Assembly (NCBI GenBank): GCA_033065855.1
Contig: JAVXUO010002032.1
Coordinates: forward strand, 124,001 to 188,000
DNA from: Escallonia rubra
Lineage: Eukaryota > Streptophyta > Magnoliopsida > Escalloniales > Escalloniaceae
DNA: 64,000 nt
Direction of reading: 5' to 3'
Positions 1 to 10,676 of the stretch are shown piece after piece. The notes under the pieces were generated by a model. That model was given only the letters and a program-made list of their open reading frames with translations. It was not told the origin of the DNA and made no database searches. Made by a program: the position numbers and the translations under genes. Each line of letters begins with the position of its first letter. The first letter of the stretch is position 1.

Positions 1-504
1 TCTCAAAAAACAATAAAAATTACCGTAATCATCTAAGCCTCCATCCCAAACTAATTGGGAATGCCATATCAATCCTCTTGATAGAATTTCCAAATAAAAT
101 TTTGGAACTTTTTCCAATCCCACAAAAATAGATCCCATCAAGCCTCATATTAATTTTGAAATAGAAAAATATCGATACAATCCCTGAACTATAGCCGTTT
201 CTATAAATTAGTCCCTCAACTAATTTCTTCGCCGCTATGATCCTTTATCTTAAAACCATTTTCCCTTCCTTCTAAATTTGGTCAACAGTGGCCTCCAGAG
301 CAGTAGCACCAAGAGTCATTTCTCAAGATGCAAAAGCTCCCTGAACTGTTAATGTGTTGTTGAATTAGTCCCTGAATTAAGTGTTGCTAAATTTGGCTTT
401 GATTTAAATCATATTAACATTTTGAGTCGTTATGCTACACCTTCTTTACTAGTTGAAGGGATAATGTAGCGAAACGGCTATAGTTAAGGAACTGCGCAGA
501 GACT
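1..504. repeat. Non-coding repeat, left arm of R1 copy 1
   Basis: No coding region is supported. About 365-504 reappears in inverted orientation at about 53628-53768, where it also borders R1 sequence, so it is part of the same dispersed repeat block. The rest is AT-rich, with phrases such as 'agtccctcaactaat' that look like old repetitive DNA. ORFs crossing 449-896 run through a CT microsatellite and are not credible genes. Confidence 0.5.
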
Positions 505-1456
505 CAGGGGCGGACCTATGTTGTGGCAAGGTTTGGTTTTCGGGAATCACACCACCCCGTTCCCAAGACGCCGTTCCCCCATCCCCGATACCTCGTTTCC
601 CGAGACCACAACTCGGCTCTCTCTCTCTCTCTCTCACCGGTGGATAGTGGACGTAACGACCGGCGACTAGATCTGGCATATTGCCGGCGACGCCACGCGA
701 CTGAACGGTTTGAACCCACCTTGTAGATCTCCGACCGGCGACCAGATCTTGAAGAAACGGCACTCCGCCGGCGACCAGATCTCCGAGTCTTTGTTCGGCG
801 CCGACCACGCGACCAGTCACCAGATCTGCTTGACAGAGTGCCACTGCTTGACGTTGTCCCACCACGCGACCAGATCTGCTTGACGAAGTGCCTCACCCAG
901 TCACCCTACCGGCTGCCAGCGACCACGAGCTGCTGCACGGACGATTGCTGGGATTTGCTGCTGGGAATTTGTCTGTTGTATGTTGCTTCGTCCCAATTCG
1001 TGGTGAAGCTGCATCCAGCCGTGGTGCATTTGTCTTTTGTATGTTGAGTGTTGTCTACTTGAGACTTGAGTGCTTGAGTGTTTGACGGAGTGGCCCACTG
1101 TTTTGGTAAATTATCGTTGATTTATTGTTATTGTTTATTTTATATTTGTATGTCGATGCTTATGCTACAGACTTGGGTGTTATTTTGTATGTATAAAGAT
1201 GTCAATACAAATATATTTGTACATTAAAAGTATTATAAACCTAGAGTTTAATTCTAAAATTTTGAGTATCGAAACATTGGTATAGTTTAATTTCAATGAT
1301 TATATAGAGATTTAGTAAAGTTCTTAAATTTCGTTTAATTCAGTGATTATATAGAGAAAAATCTCTATATAATATTATTTTACAATAAATTTTTTTTTTG
1401 GGTGCATTTGATAGAATTTTTGCACCCCCTGAAAAAGATTTCTGGTTCCACAAATG
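505..1456. mobile_element. Degenerate hAT-like non-autonomous element
   Basis: The left end starts CAGGGGCGGACC. The right end finishes TTTCTGGTTCCAC...ATG, a decayed inverted match to the hAT-type end CAGGGGCGGA.CCAGAAA. The inverted R1 copy at 53.6 kb lacks this block and has about 16 bp of other sequence in its place, so the block is an insertion. No clean 8-bp TSD is visible. The interior (530-1080) is GC-rich, has a CT microsatellite, and repeats the phrase cgaccagatct about five times. It may be a captured gene fragment, but no protein is recognised. Confidence 0.45.
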
Positions 1457-4235
1457 TGGGCAAACATAAAGCACCAAAATGTAATTTACGTTTTCAACAT
1501 ACAGAAAGTTAAACGTAATCTTTAATTTCTAACGAGGATGGAGACCCGATTGCGGATGATGTACGCAGCAGATCTTCCACTCTAGCAAAGAGCAAATTTC
1601 ATGTGCATCGGAGCAAAGTAATCGGTGCGTCACTCCTCTACCGCTCTAATTGTTCAGTGACAAAAGGAAATCGAACAAAAGCCCTAGCTTGGTAACATTT
1701 GACCCATCGAAATGGAACCCATAACAGAAATACAGCTTTTGACTGGTAGTAACCAACGTACAAGAAATGTAATCCGTGTACAACATTAGTCAATACTCAA
1801 TAGCAATACCATGAGTGCTAATCAGAGTAACTCACCTCAGTCACTTGTAGTGGTGATCAGCAAATCCTTTGAAGTTCAACCAGAACGACAGAGAAAACAC
1901 TAAACCTCACGGATGTAAGTTAAGTTGTAAATGTATCGTGTGGGGGAAGCTGGAGGGCCATTATTAAACCGTCCGTTTACATCTTGAGACGACTTCTTGG
2001 GTTCTCCCCGCCTTTTTAAGGATAAGTTTGTCAATCCACCCTCTCTTAAACAGGCAGTAACCCCAAGAGGGGGAAGAAATGTGAGATGCCTTGATGAATA
2101 TAATTCACGGTTATTGGTTTCAATTCTGTACCGACTGAATATATAAAATTACAGTTCTAACGATAGTAGAATAAACAAGTAAATAAAAATAACTCGTAAA
2201 TGAATTGCATTTTGATCTCAATTCTACCCGAATCTTCTCTGCTATGAGCGATAAGATAAAAAATTTAATATTTGTTTACATGTTTATCCAACTATACATT
2301 TAGCGGCTTAGATACGAATATAGACAAGTTTGATCAACAAAAAAATCGATCATTACACATATTGTACAATTGACGCTAAGTTATTGTCAGTAAATTAATA
2401 AGCTCTAGTATGCAATAATTTTTATTGAGAACCAACTCCGCTCCTTAGGGTATGTTTAATTTAGTAGGATATTTCATAAGTAATAAATTTTGGAAAGTCT
2501 GATCTAGTATTGCTAATTATAAGAGAAAAATTGTGTTACAAACATGTTTGTTTATTTTGTTTTATATATAATACATGTGTACAGTTAAAATCATACCAAT
2601 AAACATTTTCTTTTCTTGTCTAAGTTAATTAACTAATTGGAAGAGGAAAACAAAACAAAAGTAAAACTCCTGACTTTTAAAAAAAAAAAACGACGCACAA
2701 ACTATAGAAGCCTTTGTTTTCATATTAACTACTTATAGCCCGGAGAAATGCATCGACAACTTTTGTTACTAAAAGACTCAGAGAGAGTTATGTGAAATGT
2801 ACATGTATTTTTCTCTCCGTGTATATAATTTTATAGTCCGAAAACTTCCCACTGCTGCTGGATTCCCTCACTACGGAAAGAGAGTGATCTTCCCACTTCA
2901 CTTTAATTACTTCTTTCTATTTTATTTTATGTCTTTCACTTTAATTTGTCCTTTTATCCTTTACGCTTTTTCTTGCATACTAAGTTAGTTCTGAAAGTCT
3001 GCCCTGAGCTCTAAAGAAGCTTTGAATGAGGATAAAGCTATACATGCAAGTGTGGATCATGACTCGGACGAGTGAATAGATGCGTCATCACAGAGACGAG
3101 TGTACTGTTCGTGTTGCTTAGCTTAGAAGTAACTAGTTTCCTTCCTCTGGATAAAGAGAGAATGCTAGGAAATAATATTACCGTTGAGAAATTCGTGAAG
3201 GGTCAAAATGAGTTGTCTACTTTCTTGTTATTTCGTAAGGAGACTCCAAGGTCCTAGCGCCGAAAGGGTTGCAATAATGTGTATATATGAACCAACATTA
3301 TTGTATATGAACCATTGTAATTTTTTTACAAAACTTGTCAGTGTTAGCCGTGAATTAGGACTCAATAGGAACTTCGTGAGTTTGTATTTATCTTCAACTG
3401 GTAAAATGAAAGGAGTCTCATGTCGTATTATTCTTGGCTCAAATTGCTAGCTAGTAAGGGTTAAGCGAAGGAAACTAGTGTTTATGGCTACTGCAAATTA
3501 TTCTTCATTGGATTAACTTGAACTTCGTAAACTCAAAGAACTCATTAAGGACACCAAATTCTGAAACATATGCTACATTAGTTGTGAAATGGGCAACGTA
3601 AATGAGATCTAGAAAACAATAGTTTTACTTTTACTCGAAACTTTTTATAAAAAGATGCGATTTTATTCTATTTACATCTTCTAGGAAAGTGCATATCATG
3701 CATTAGCTTCCTTTTTTATCGCTTAAAAGCATAAAATATCATTAAAACGTACCCATATGTCATTTACCTACTTGGACATCATGACGTCATGAAGTGATTG
3801 GTAGCTAAGCCGAATTTTAGCAAATTTACGTGATTAACACACTAAATTTGGCTTGCTTCCTGCCTTTCAGTTTCTTAGTCAATTACTTCATTAAAATGAG
3901 ACCCTCAAGGCAGCCCTAATGGAATCACACCACCGGCGACGTTAAATGATGGTCTAGTCACCCCATCAGTGGGGTTTGCCTCATCTCTCTTGTTAACTTT
4001 TTTTTATCAGAGAGACGATGACCCAGATCTCAATTAGGGAAAAGTCTAAGCTCCCACCCATGTGAAACCGTACCCCTCTGGTTCCTCAAGGAATCTACCA
4101 AAGTTCCCTCTAGAATTGACTGTATAAAGTATCCGTAGTGCATGCTTGTTTTGTCATATTCTGTTAGCGAACAAGCACCTGATTGCACGTATATCGTTTA
4201 TGATTTTAGATTGTTAGGTGTATATTTCCTGGAGA

Positions 4236-4268
<33 letters not shown>
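1457..4268 (+). repeat. Dispersed repeat R1, copy 1
   Basis: About 2.8 kb shared with 5697-6173 plus 14539-16402, 24965-26930, 32976-34292 and, rearranged, 52205-53640. Landmarks are GCACCAAAATGTAATTTACG near 1471, the 'caccaccggcgacgttaaatg' block near 3930, and GTTAGGTGTATATTTCC near 4214. No conserved ORF is shared by the copies, and the small ORFs here change frame between them, so I regard R1 as non-coding. Its transposon class is unknown. It ends in a TA-dinucleotide run at about 4241-4268. Confidence 0.7.
4190..4194. other. Empty insertion site (TATAT) for the inverted gag element
   Basis: Here R1 reads gcacgTATATcgtttatga without interruption. In R1 copy 4 the same point carries an insertion flanked by TATAT on both sides (34288-34292 and 36679-36683). 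Copy 1 is therefore a paralogous pre-insertion allele, which confirms the 5-bp TSD of that element. Confidence 0.8.
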
Positions 4269-4269
<1 letters not shown>

Positions 4270-4270
<1 letters not shown>

Positions 4271-5696
4271 GAGCTGATCCGTTGAGGGCGCGGGCAAAAT
4301 GAGTTAAGTTGCTAGCGCGATCTGACCGTCCATTTGCGATCTGTGGACGGTCCAGATCTTTTTTTTGCATTTTTTAAAATTTGTCCGCTGCATTATGTAG
4401 CGGACGATATTTTTGACGAATATACCCCTCAATCGAAAACTGTTTGTCCGCTACATTATGTAGCGGACAATATTTTTTACGAATATACCCCTCAATCTCC
4501 GAGTGTCTTTTCTAAAATATGGTCCGCTACATAATGTAGCGGACCATATTTTAGAAAAAAACAGACAGTCTGCCATTGCCAACCCCACGTCAATTCTCAC
4601 ACTCTCTCTCTGTCTCTCTTTAGAGAAAAAAAACCCATCTCTTTTTCATCTCTCTCTCTCCCCCCTCTCTGAACTACATGTTCTTCTTCTTCGCCTCCCC
4701 AGCCCCCATAGCCATCATCATCGCTAGCACCTTTAGAGAGAGAGTGACAAGGTTCACCACAGCAGCCTCGACATTGCAACCGTAGCCTCGACGCCGCCGC
4801 CGCCGTAGCCTTAGCATATTGGGCACCGCTGCGTCTTTCTTCATTAAATTTTTCTCCAGATTTTGTTCTATTTTGATTGGACTTAGAGATTCACGAATGG
4901 TTTTTTTCATGATTTCACTTGCGTCGAGGTTTGGGGGTGGCAAAGGTCACATGGTGGTTGGGGGATGCGGAGGTTCAGATGGTGGTGGTGATGGGTTCAG
5001 CGGCGGCGGCGGTGGCAGAGTGCTGGTGGTTGTGGGTGATGGAGACACTGCCTGGGATGAATCGGCCGCGAATCATTATTGGTTTCTTGATGATTTTGGT
5101 GCAGTAGCTTTGATTCCGTCCGCCACCACAATAACAGAGATGGGAGCGGCGCTACTGCCACCTCCCCCACAATAAAACTGCTTACAATACTCGGCGGTGT
5201 GGAAAGTGAGTAACATTGCCGATGATGAGCACTCGGCGGGTGGGAGTGGACGATGACGATGATGTTCACTCGGCGATGCTGCCGGTGAAGTTGCTCGTGG
5301 GTGTGGTCTAAGGTTTTGAACAGAGAGAGAGTCAGAAAAAGAGAGAGAGAGAGTCAGAAAAAGAAAGAGAGAGAAAGAAAGAGTCAGAAAAAAGTGGTCA
5401 GAGAAGGAGAGAGAAAAAGTCAGAAAAAGTATTGCCTTTGTCCGCTACATAATGCAGCGGACAGAGCTGGAGAGAGAAAAAAGTCAGAAAAAAGTATTGC
5501 CTCTGTCCGCTACATAATGTAGCGGACAGAGCTGGAGGGGTATATTCGTCAAAAATATCGTCCGCTACATAATGTAGCGCACAGATTTTTAAAAAAACGC
5601 AAAAAGTGATCTGGACCGTCCACAGATCGCGCATGGACGGCCAGATCGCGCTAGCAACTTAACTCATTTTGCCCGCGCTCTCAACGGATCAGCTCC
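4270..5696. mobile_element. MULE-like non-autonomous element with long terminal inverted repeats
   Basis: The ends are inverted copies: GGAGCTGATCCGTTGAG at 4270 and its reverse complement ending at 5696. The match continues for at least 160 bp with few differences. Long TIRs suggest Mutator-like; no TSD is visible, the left flank being a TA run. Each TIR contains the palindrome GTCCGCTACATAATGTAGCGGAC or variants (about 4383, 4445, 4519, 5440, 5503, 5557). The interior (about 4600-5300) is CT-rich, then GCC/GGT-rich, like a captured exon, with GA-rich repeats near 5330-5480. No transposase is present. Confidence 0.7.
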
Positions 5697-6173
5697 ATTT
5701 ATTTGACCCATTGAAATGGAACCCTTAACAGAAATACAGCTTTTGACTGGTAGTAACCAACATACAAGAAGTGTAATTCGTGTATAACATCATGCAATGG
5801 CAATACCATCAGAGTAACTCACCTCAGTCACTTGTAGTGGTGATCAGCAAATCCTTTGAAGTCCAACCTGAATGACAGAGGAAACAAAACCTCACGGATG
5901 TAAGTTAAGTTGTAAATGTATCGTGTGGGGGAAGCTGGGGGCAATTATTAAACCGTCCGTTTACATCTTGAGACTACTTCTTGGGTTCTCCCCGCCTTTT
6001 TAAGGATAACATCGTCATTTGCAACTTGTCCCACTTCGATGGGGAAAAGGGAGGGAGAAAAGTTTGTCAATCCACCCTCTCTTAAACAGGCTGGAACCCC
6101 AAGAGGGGGAAGAAATGTGAGATGCCTTGATGAATATAATTCACGGTTATTGGTTTCAATTCTCGTACCTACT
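5697..6173 (+). repeat. Repeat R1, copy 2, left part
   Basis: This matches R1 copy 3 from about 25203 (atttatttgacccattgaa) to the phrase ttcaattctcgtacc, where the LTR of the Retand-like element begins. The right part resumes at 14539. About 390 bp of R1 present in copy 3 (roughly 25678-26065) is missing between the two parts. Confidence 0.75.
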
Positions 6174-6618
6174 TGTTGCGGCTAAAAACTGGATCGGGAA
6201 CAGCACCAGGATTCAGGCCTGCAAAAGAGAACACGGAGTTACCGCCGGGTGGGGTTCCGGCGGGGGAACGCTCCGATGCTTAAGTCAGAGAATGCTAACG
6301 ATGTAGAACTCTCAAGAAGCAGTAAAGACACAATGTGTATATGTGTGAGCTTACGTTTACCTGAGGGGTATGACCCCTTTATATAGTGGTAGGAGGAGGA
6401 ATCCTAGTAAGACTGAGCTTTGACCAACTCTAATCAGAATCCGATTAGGATCTTAGAAGATCCTTATGTCAATATGAGCTGATAGAGTCAGAGTCTTTTT
6501 AGGATTCTGTCTGATGACCGATATGGTAAGTGCCATACCGGTAGTGAGTCAATACGGGTTACGTGTCATGACCGCCACGTGTCGTCCGTAGATTGGAAGG
6601 ATATTTTTAGCTATATCA
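6174..6618 (-). repeat. 3' LTR of the Retand-like element
   Basis: On the plus strand the block starts TGTTGCGG and ends ATATCA, giving TG...CA ends. To its right lies tatgccccctgctttta, whose complement is a purine-rich tract (AAAAGCAGGGGGCATA) in the correct place for the polypurine primer. A minus-strand TATA box, CTATATAAAGGGG, lies at about 6375-6387. No second LTR remains for comparison, so the right boundary is inferred from the PPT and the CA. Confidence 0.6.
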
Positions 6619-6741
6619 TATGCCCCCTGCTTTTACCAGCGCTAATTGAAGCGGGTGGAAGCACATTTTTTCCACTGGTGATAGCGGAATATGCCAAAAA
6701 CATAATTGAATCCGTTTGTCAACATTTCAAAATTTCAAAGA

Positions 6742-7510
6742 GTATTCTGCTCGGACGAGATTCTGTTCGGACATGAATCTGTTCGGGCAGATTTCTGCTC
6801 GGATGGGATTCTGCTCAGACGAGATTCTGCTCGGACATAAATCTGCTCGGACGGAATTCTGCTCGGCCGTTGACGTTCTGTTCGGGCAGAGTGCTCGGAC
6901 GAGATTCTGCTCGGACAGGATTATGCTCGGACGGAATTCTGCTCGGCCGTTGACGTTCTGTTCGGGCAGAGTGCTCGGACGAGATTCTGCTCGGACGGAT
7001 TCTGCTCGGCCGTTGACGTTCTGTTCGGGCAGAGTGCTCGGACGAGATTCTGCTCGGACGGAATTCTGCTCGGACATAAATCTGCTCGGCCGTTGACGTC
7101 TGGTCCGACAGAGTGCTCGGACGAGATTCTGCTCGGACAGAATTCTGCTCGGGCGTTAACAGTCTGCTCGGGCAGAGTGCTCGGGCGAGATTCTGCTCGG
7201 CCGTTGGCATTCTGCTCGGGCAGAGTGTTCGGGCGAGATTCTGCTCGGCCGTTGGCATCCTGCTCGGGCAGAGTGTTCGGCGAGATTCTGCTCGGGCAGA
7301 ATTCTGCTCGGCCGTTGGCATTCTGCTCGGGCAAAATTCTGCTCGGCCGTTTGCATTCTGCTCGGGCAGAGTGTTCGGGCGAGATTCTGCTCGGGCAAAA
7401 TTCTGCTCGGCCGTTGACGATCTGCTCGGGCAGAGTGTTCGGTCAAGATTCTGCTCGGCCGCTGGCATTCTGCTCGGGCAGAGTGTTCGGGCGAGAATCT
7501 GCTCGGGCAT
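6742..7510. repeat. Tandem array of TGCTCGG-based units
   Basis: About 770 bp of degenerate units built from attctgctcggacgag, ctgctcggccgttgacg and ctgttcgggcagagtg, with a composite period near 55-65 bp. Several frames on both strands stay open because the unit lacks stop codons, giving long repetitive conceptual peptides. I treat these as artefacts. The array lies between the LTR/PPT and the antisense gene and shares its core words with the array at 10165-10495. Confidence 0.85.
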
Positions 7511-7660
7511 AATTTTTGGTGTTTTCAACGTGTCACGTGCGAGTATTTGAGCGGGAATTCTTTTTGAACAATTTTTAAGCTTCTACTCACTTCAGCTTGT
7601 GACACGTTGCAGGTACACGAACCGTTGCGTTTCCCAAGAAACGGTTACTTGGCGTTTCTC

Positions 7661-7668
7661 TATAAAAG
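7661..7668 (+). promoter_or_regulatory. TATA box for the antisense gene
   Basis: TATAAAAG within ggcgtttctctataaaagacaac, 139 bp upstream of the ATG at 7800. Spacing and sequence fit a plant core promoter with a transcription start near 7690-7700. It directs transcription opposite to the retrotransposon's own LTR promoter. Confidence 0.6.
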
Positions 7669-7799
7669 ACAACTTCCACTTCATTTTTCCTTCACTCGAA
7701 ATTTTGGGAGCTCATTACTCTGCAAGTCTTTTCCTCTACCATTCCTATTCAGCACTTCAAGTTTGTTGTAGTCTCATATTTGCAGTAGAAGTAGAAAAC

Positions 7800-8081
7800 A
7801 TGTCTGATAGTTCGTCTTCGAGTAGTAGTTCGTCTTCGAGTTCAGAACGAGTTGCAACTTCAGGAAGTGAAGTTGGGACTTCAAATCCACAACCCCCACT
7901 ACCTTCAACTTCTCAACCTTTCCAACCTTCATCCTCTCGACGATTCCAACCTTCATCCTCACAACCATTACCACGTTCATCTTCACAGCCTTCACAATAT
8001 TTATCTGGGGGGAATCCTTTAGGAGAAGTAAAGGATCAGGCCGAAGAAAAGGCTAATCCAAAGCCTTGGTATACTTGCTGA
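7800..8081 (+). CDS. Serine-rich N-terminal segment of the antisense gene
   Basis: The ATG at 7800 opens a 93-residue frame. It has a run of about 12 serines after MSD and then a low-complexity Ser/Pro/Gln region in which SQPFQPSSS-like units repeat about five times. The frame stops at 8081. The next frame, which carries the conserved domain, is already open upstream of its ATG and reads LGILADEKSSK just before it, so a one-base shift near 8045-8055 probably separates two parts of one protein. Alternatively, translation may start separately at 8098. The N-terminus is likely disordered; no function is known. Confidence 0.5.
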   Translation: MSDSSSSSSSSSSSSERVATSGSEVGTSNPQPPLPSTSQPFQPSSSRRFQPSSSQPLPRSSSQPSQYLSGGNPLGEVKDQAEEKANPKPWYTC

Positions 8082-8097
8082 CGAAAAGTCTAGTAAG

Positions 8098-9807
8098 ATG
8101 TCGACTGAAGATCTGCAGGATTTAATTCGGGAATATCCTCTTCCCGAAGGTTGGTATGCTCGTCTTCCTGGTTTGGGCGAACCAGCCAACTACGGCACAA
8201 AGTTTGAAACATGTGTCTACGAAGAGCAGGTGAAGTCTGGATATAGACTTCCTCTTCATCCTTTCGCTCTTCGTTTCTTTGAGCATTATCGCATGGCTCA
8301 TGGGCAGCTTGTTCCAAATGGTTGGAGGAAGCTTGCCGGTCTCATATATTTGGTTCAGACTTCAGGTTACAAACCAGATGTAACCGATTTTATGAGAGTC
8401 TTCTTTGAAGTCTGTTTTGTCAAAAGAGTTGCCAACTCTCCAGGATGGTATTATATTCACAGTAGGCAACGACTTCTGAAGGGAGGGCCAAAGTCGAATA
8501 AAGGTTGGCATTCCAGATACTTCTTCGTTGGCCGAATGGACAAGGGGGACCTTCCTTTTGACAAAGTGTGGAACCCTTATTGTAAGGATTTCGAAAATCC
8601 TGGCAAGCCTACTCCCAATAGCCAGACTAAGCACATACTTAGTCATATTAAACTTCGAGGCGGTCTTTGCATAGATGAGCCTCTTTCGGAAGAGCAATTG
8701 GAGTGGGCGAAGATGATACCTCCAAAGCCCATTCCAGCTGGTCTTCTGATTCCCCCTCTTCCTGCCATTCCTAGCGTGTCATCTGCTGAGACCGTTCCTT
8801 TAGGTGTGTTTTGCATGAGATATTGAATTTGACTTGACTTCAATATTTATTCCCGTATTGACTTCTTTCTTCATTGCAGAAATGGCAAGTGGTGGTGGAA
8901 AGTCGCAGCAAGGAAGCTTCCTTGGCGTTCTTCAGAAGGCTAAGGGGAAACGAAAGGAGAAGCAGCCAAGTGTGGAGTTGCCTCCTGTTCCTAAGAGGAC
9001 TAGAGTCACTCCTTCAAAATGCTCTCCCCAGATACTTGATCAAGTTTCTATTGAGGATGATCCTATCTTTAGGCCGAGGTGGGCACTTAGGCGTGATGAT
9101 CTCGGGATGCCGGACAGTCAGATCTCGGAGCAGCATCTTCGTCATGGGATTCTTCCTCGAGACAAGGAGGTTTTCCAGAATCAGACCCACGAGACTTTTG
9201 CCTGCTCCTTTGCCCAGGCTGTCTATACGGTAACGTCTTTTGCTTCAACTAGGTTATATGGAGATGTTTTCCAGTTTCTTTCAGCTGATGATCTTTATCT
9301 TCCTTCTAGATGTACGCCAGTGGATCAGAGATGTTTTCTCGCTTTGAGATGGCAAGGCAGGTGGCGGCCGAGGAGGCCCAGCTGACAAGGGAAGCTGTTA
9401 AGGAAGCACAGGATGCCACCCATCGTGCTGAAGAGCTGAGCAAACGTGAGGAAGATCATCTCGATCGGATTGCAACTCTGGAGAAGAAACTGGATCGAGT
9501 TAAGAAGAGGGCTGCAGAAGAGGTGGTCAAAGCTCGAGACCAAGGCATTCGCGATTTCTTGGAGGGAAACGCGGGGGATGAATGGCTGAAGAAGCGGACC
9601 GAAGATGGTCTGGAGATTTATGAGCTTGGCTTTGTGAAGGCCAAAGAGATGTTTGCTGAGCGCTTTCCTGATATCCCCTTGGATGGTTTCGTTCTGCCTG
9701 CGGTTGGGTCACCATCTGGGGAGACTGTTATGCCTCCAGAGGCGGGGGATGTCGCAGCTTCTGATCTTCCAGGCGAAGGTCCTTCTGGTGATGCCCCTGA
9801 GGCTTAG
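8098..9807 (+). CDS. Antisense accessory protein of a gypsy element (Transposase_28-like, 'putative gypsy type transposon' family)
   Basis: Predicted exons are 8098-8803, 8880-9229 and 9310-9807 (517 aa). The introns of 76 and 80 bp have GT...AG ends (GTGTGT...TTGCAG; GTAACG...TTCTAG), and both junctions keep frame. Exon 1 carries the conserved block of the plant 'putative gypsy type transposon' family: EYPLPEGWYARLP, LHPFALRFFEHY, then a W-rich section with KGWHSRYFFV. Exon 2 is basic (KGKRKEKQ). Exon 3 is a charged coiled coil (about residues 365-440: VAAEEAQLTREAVKEAQ and on), then an acidic Pro/Gly-rich tail. The gene runs opposite to pol inside the same element. Its biochemical role is unknown; despite the family name there is no evidence here for transposase activity. 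Start at 8098 is uncertain because of the upstream frameshift. Confidence 0.7.
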
Positions 9808-10164
9808 ACTTGTAGCTAGCCTCTTTATTTTGCTGAGACAAGTTTTCACTGCCCTCTTAAGGGCTTTTATGTAAAACTCTTATCTTTAATTTTTCAGCAA
9901 TTTTAACTTTTACTATGTGTTTGTCATGGTTTTGTGTTTTACCATTCACACAGTATTATTCGCTTTTACTTTGACTCAAACCCTTTAATCGTCACTTAAA
10001 GAGTCGGCAAAGAGGTCAAGCACCCTCGCTTGGCTTATATTTCGAAGATGCAAAAGTTTTGGTGGAGTGACGATGCCCCCATTAACTTTTGTTTCTTCAC
10101 GGACTTAGATCTGTAGCTAATCCGCCTGGCTTCTCTTGTATTTTCAAAACTCAAGAGTTATACA
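9808..10164. other. No gene seen: 3' region of the antisense gene
   Basis: T-rich sequence follows the stop codon, and I see no canonical AATAAA. From about 10165 the sequence grades into the tandem array. Confidence 0.4.
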
Positions 10165-10495
10165 CTCCGTTCAAGCAGAGTGCTCGACCATCACTCTGTT
10201 TTAAACATAATGTTTTGGTTTTAAATTTCTTACTTTGTTCGAGCAGAGTGCTCGGCCGTCATTCTGTTCGGATAGAATGTTTTGGCTAAGCTTGTCACTC
10301 TGTTCGGGCAGCGTGTTCGGCCGTCATTCTGTTCGGGCAGAATGTTTTGGCTATGCTTGTCACTCTGCTCGAGCAGAGTGTTCGGCCGTCACTCTGTTCG
10401 GACAGAATGTTTTGGCTATGCTTGTCACTCTGCTCGGGCAGAGTGTTCGGCCGTCACTCTGTTCGGACAGAATGTTTTGGCTAAGCTTCTATTAC
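10165..10495. repeat. 65-bp tandem array
   Basis: At least three clear copies of a 65-bp unit begin near 10291, 10356 and 10421. Each reads cttgtcactctg, then ttcgggcagagtgttcgg, ccgtcactctgttcgg and acagaatgttttggcta. More degenerate copies lie to the left. It shares core words with 6742-7510. The position is the untranslated region downstream of pol, where Retand elements carry tandem repeats. Confidence 0.85.
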
Positions 10496-10676
10496 AACAA
10501 TACTGAGAAAGAATAACTTTATTAATAGAGTGAAAAATAAAGTTTACATTGGATTGCTTGACAACCCATTTATTCGAAACAATCTGCTAAGGATTATTTT
10601 TAAGATGCTGGAGTTCTGATAAGGTCTGTGCCCCTTATCCCCCAAAAAAGGAAGTGTTTTGGCTCGTGCCGAGACA

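Noticed and set aside
2797..3450. Small plus-strand ORFs in R1 (also 15421-16253, 33150-34225)
   Set aside because: Frames, starts and stops differ between R1 copies, and there is no recognisable domain.
6716..7550. Long overlapping ORFs on both strands in the first tandem array (up to 237 aa)
   Set aside because: They arise because the repeat unit has no stop codons in several frames. There is no start context, no domain and no splice structure.
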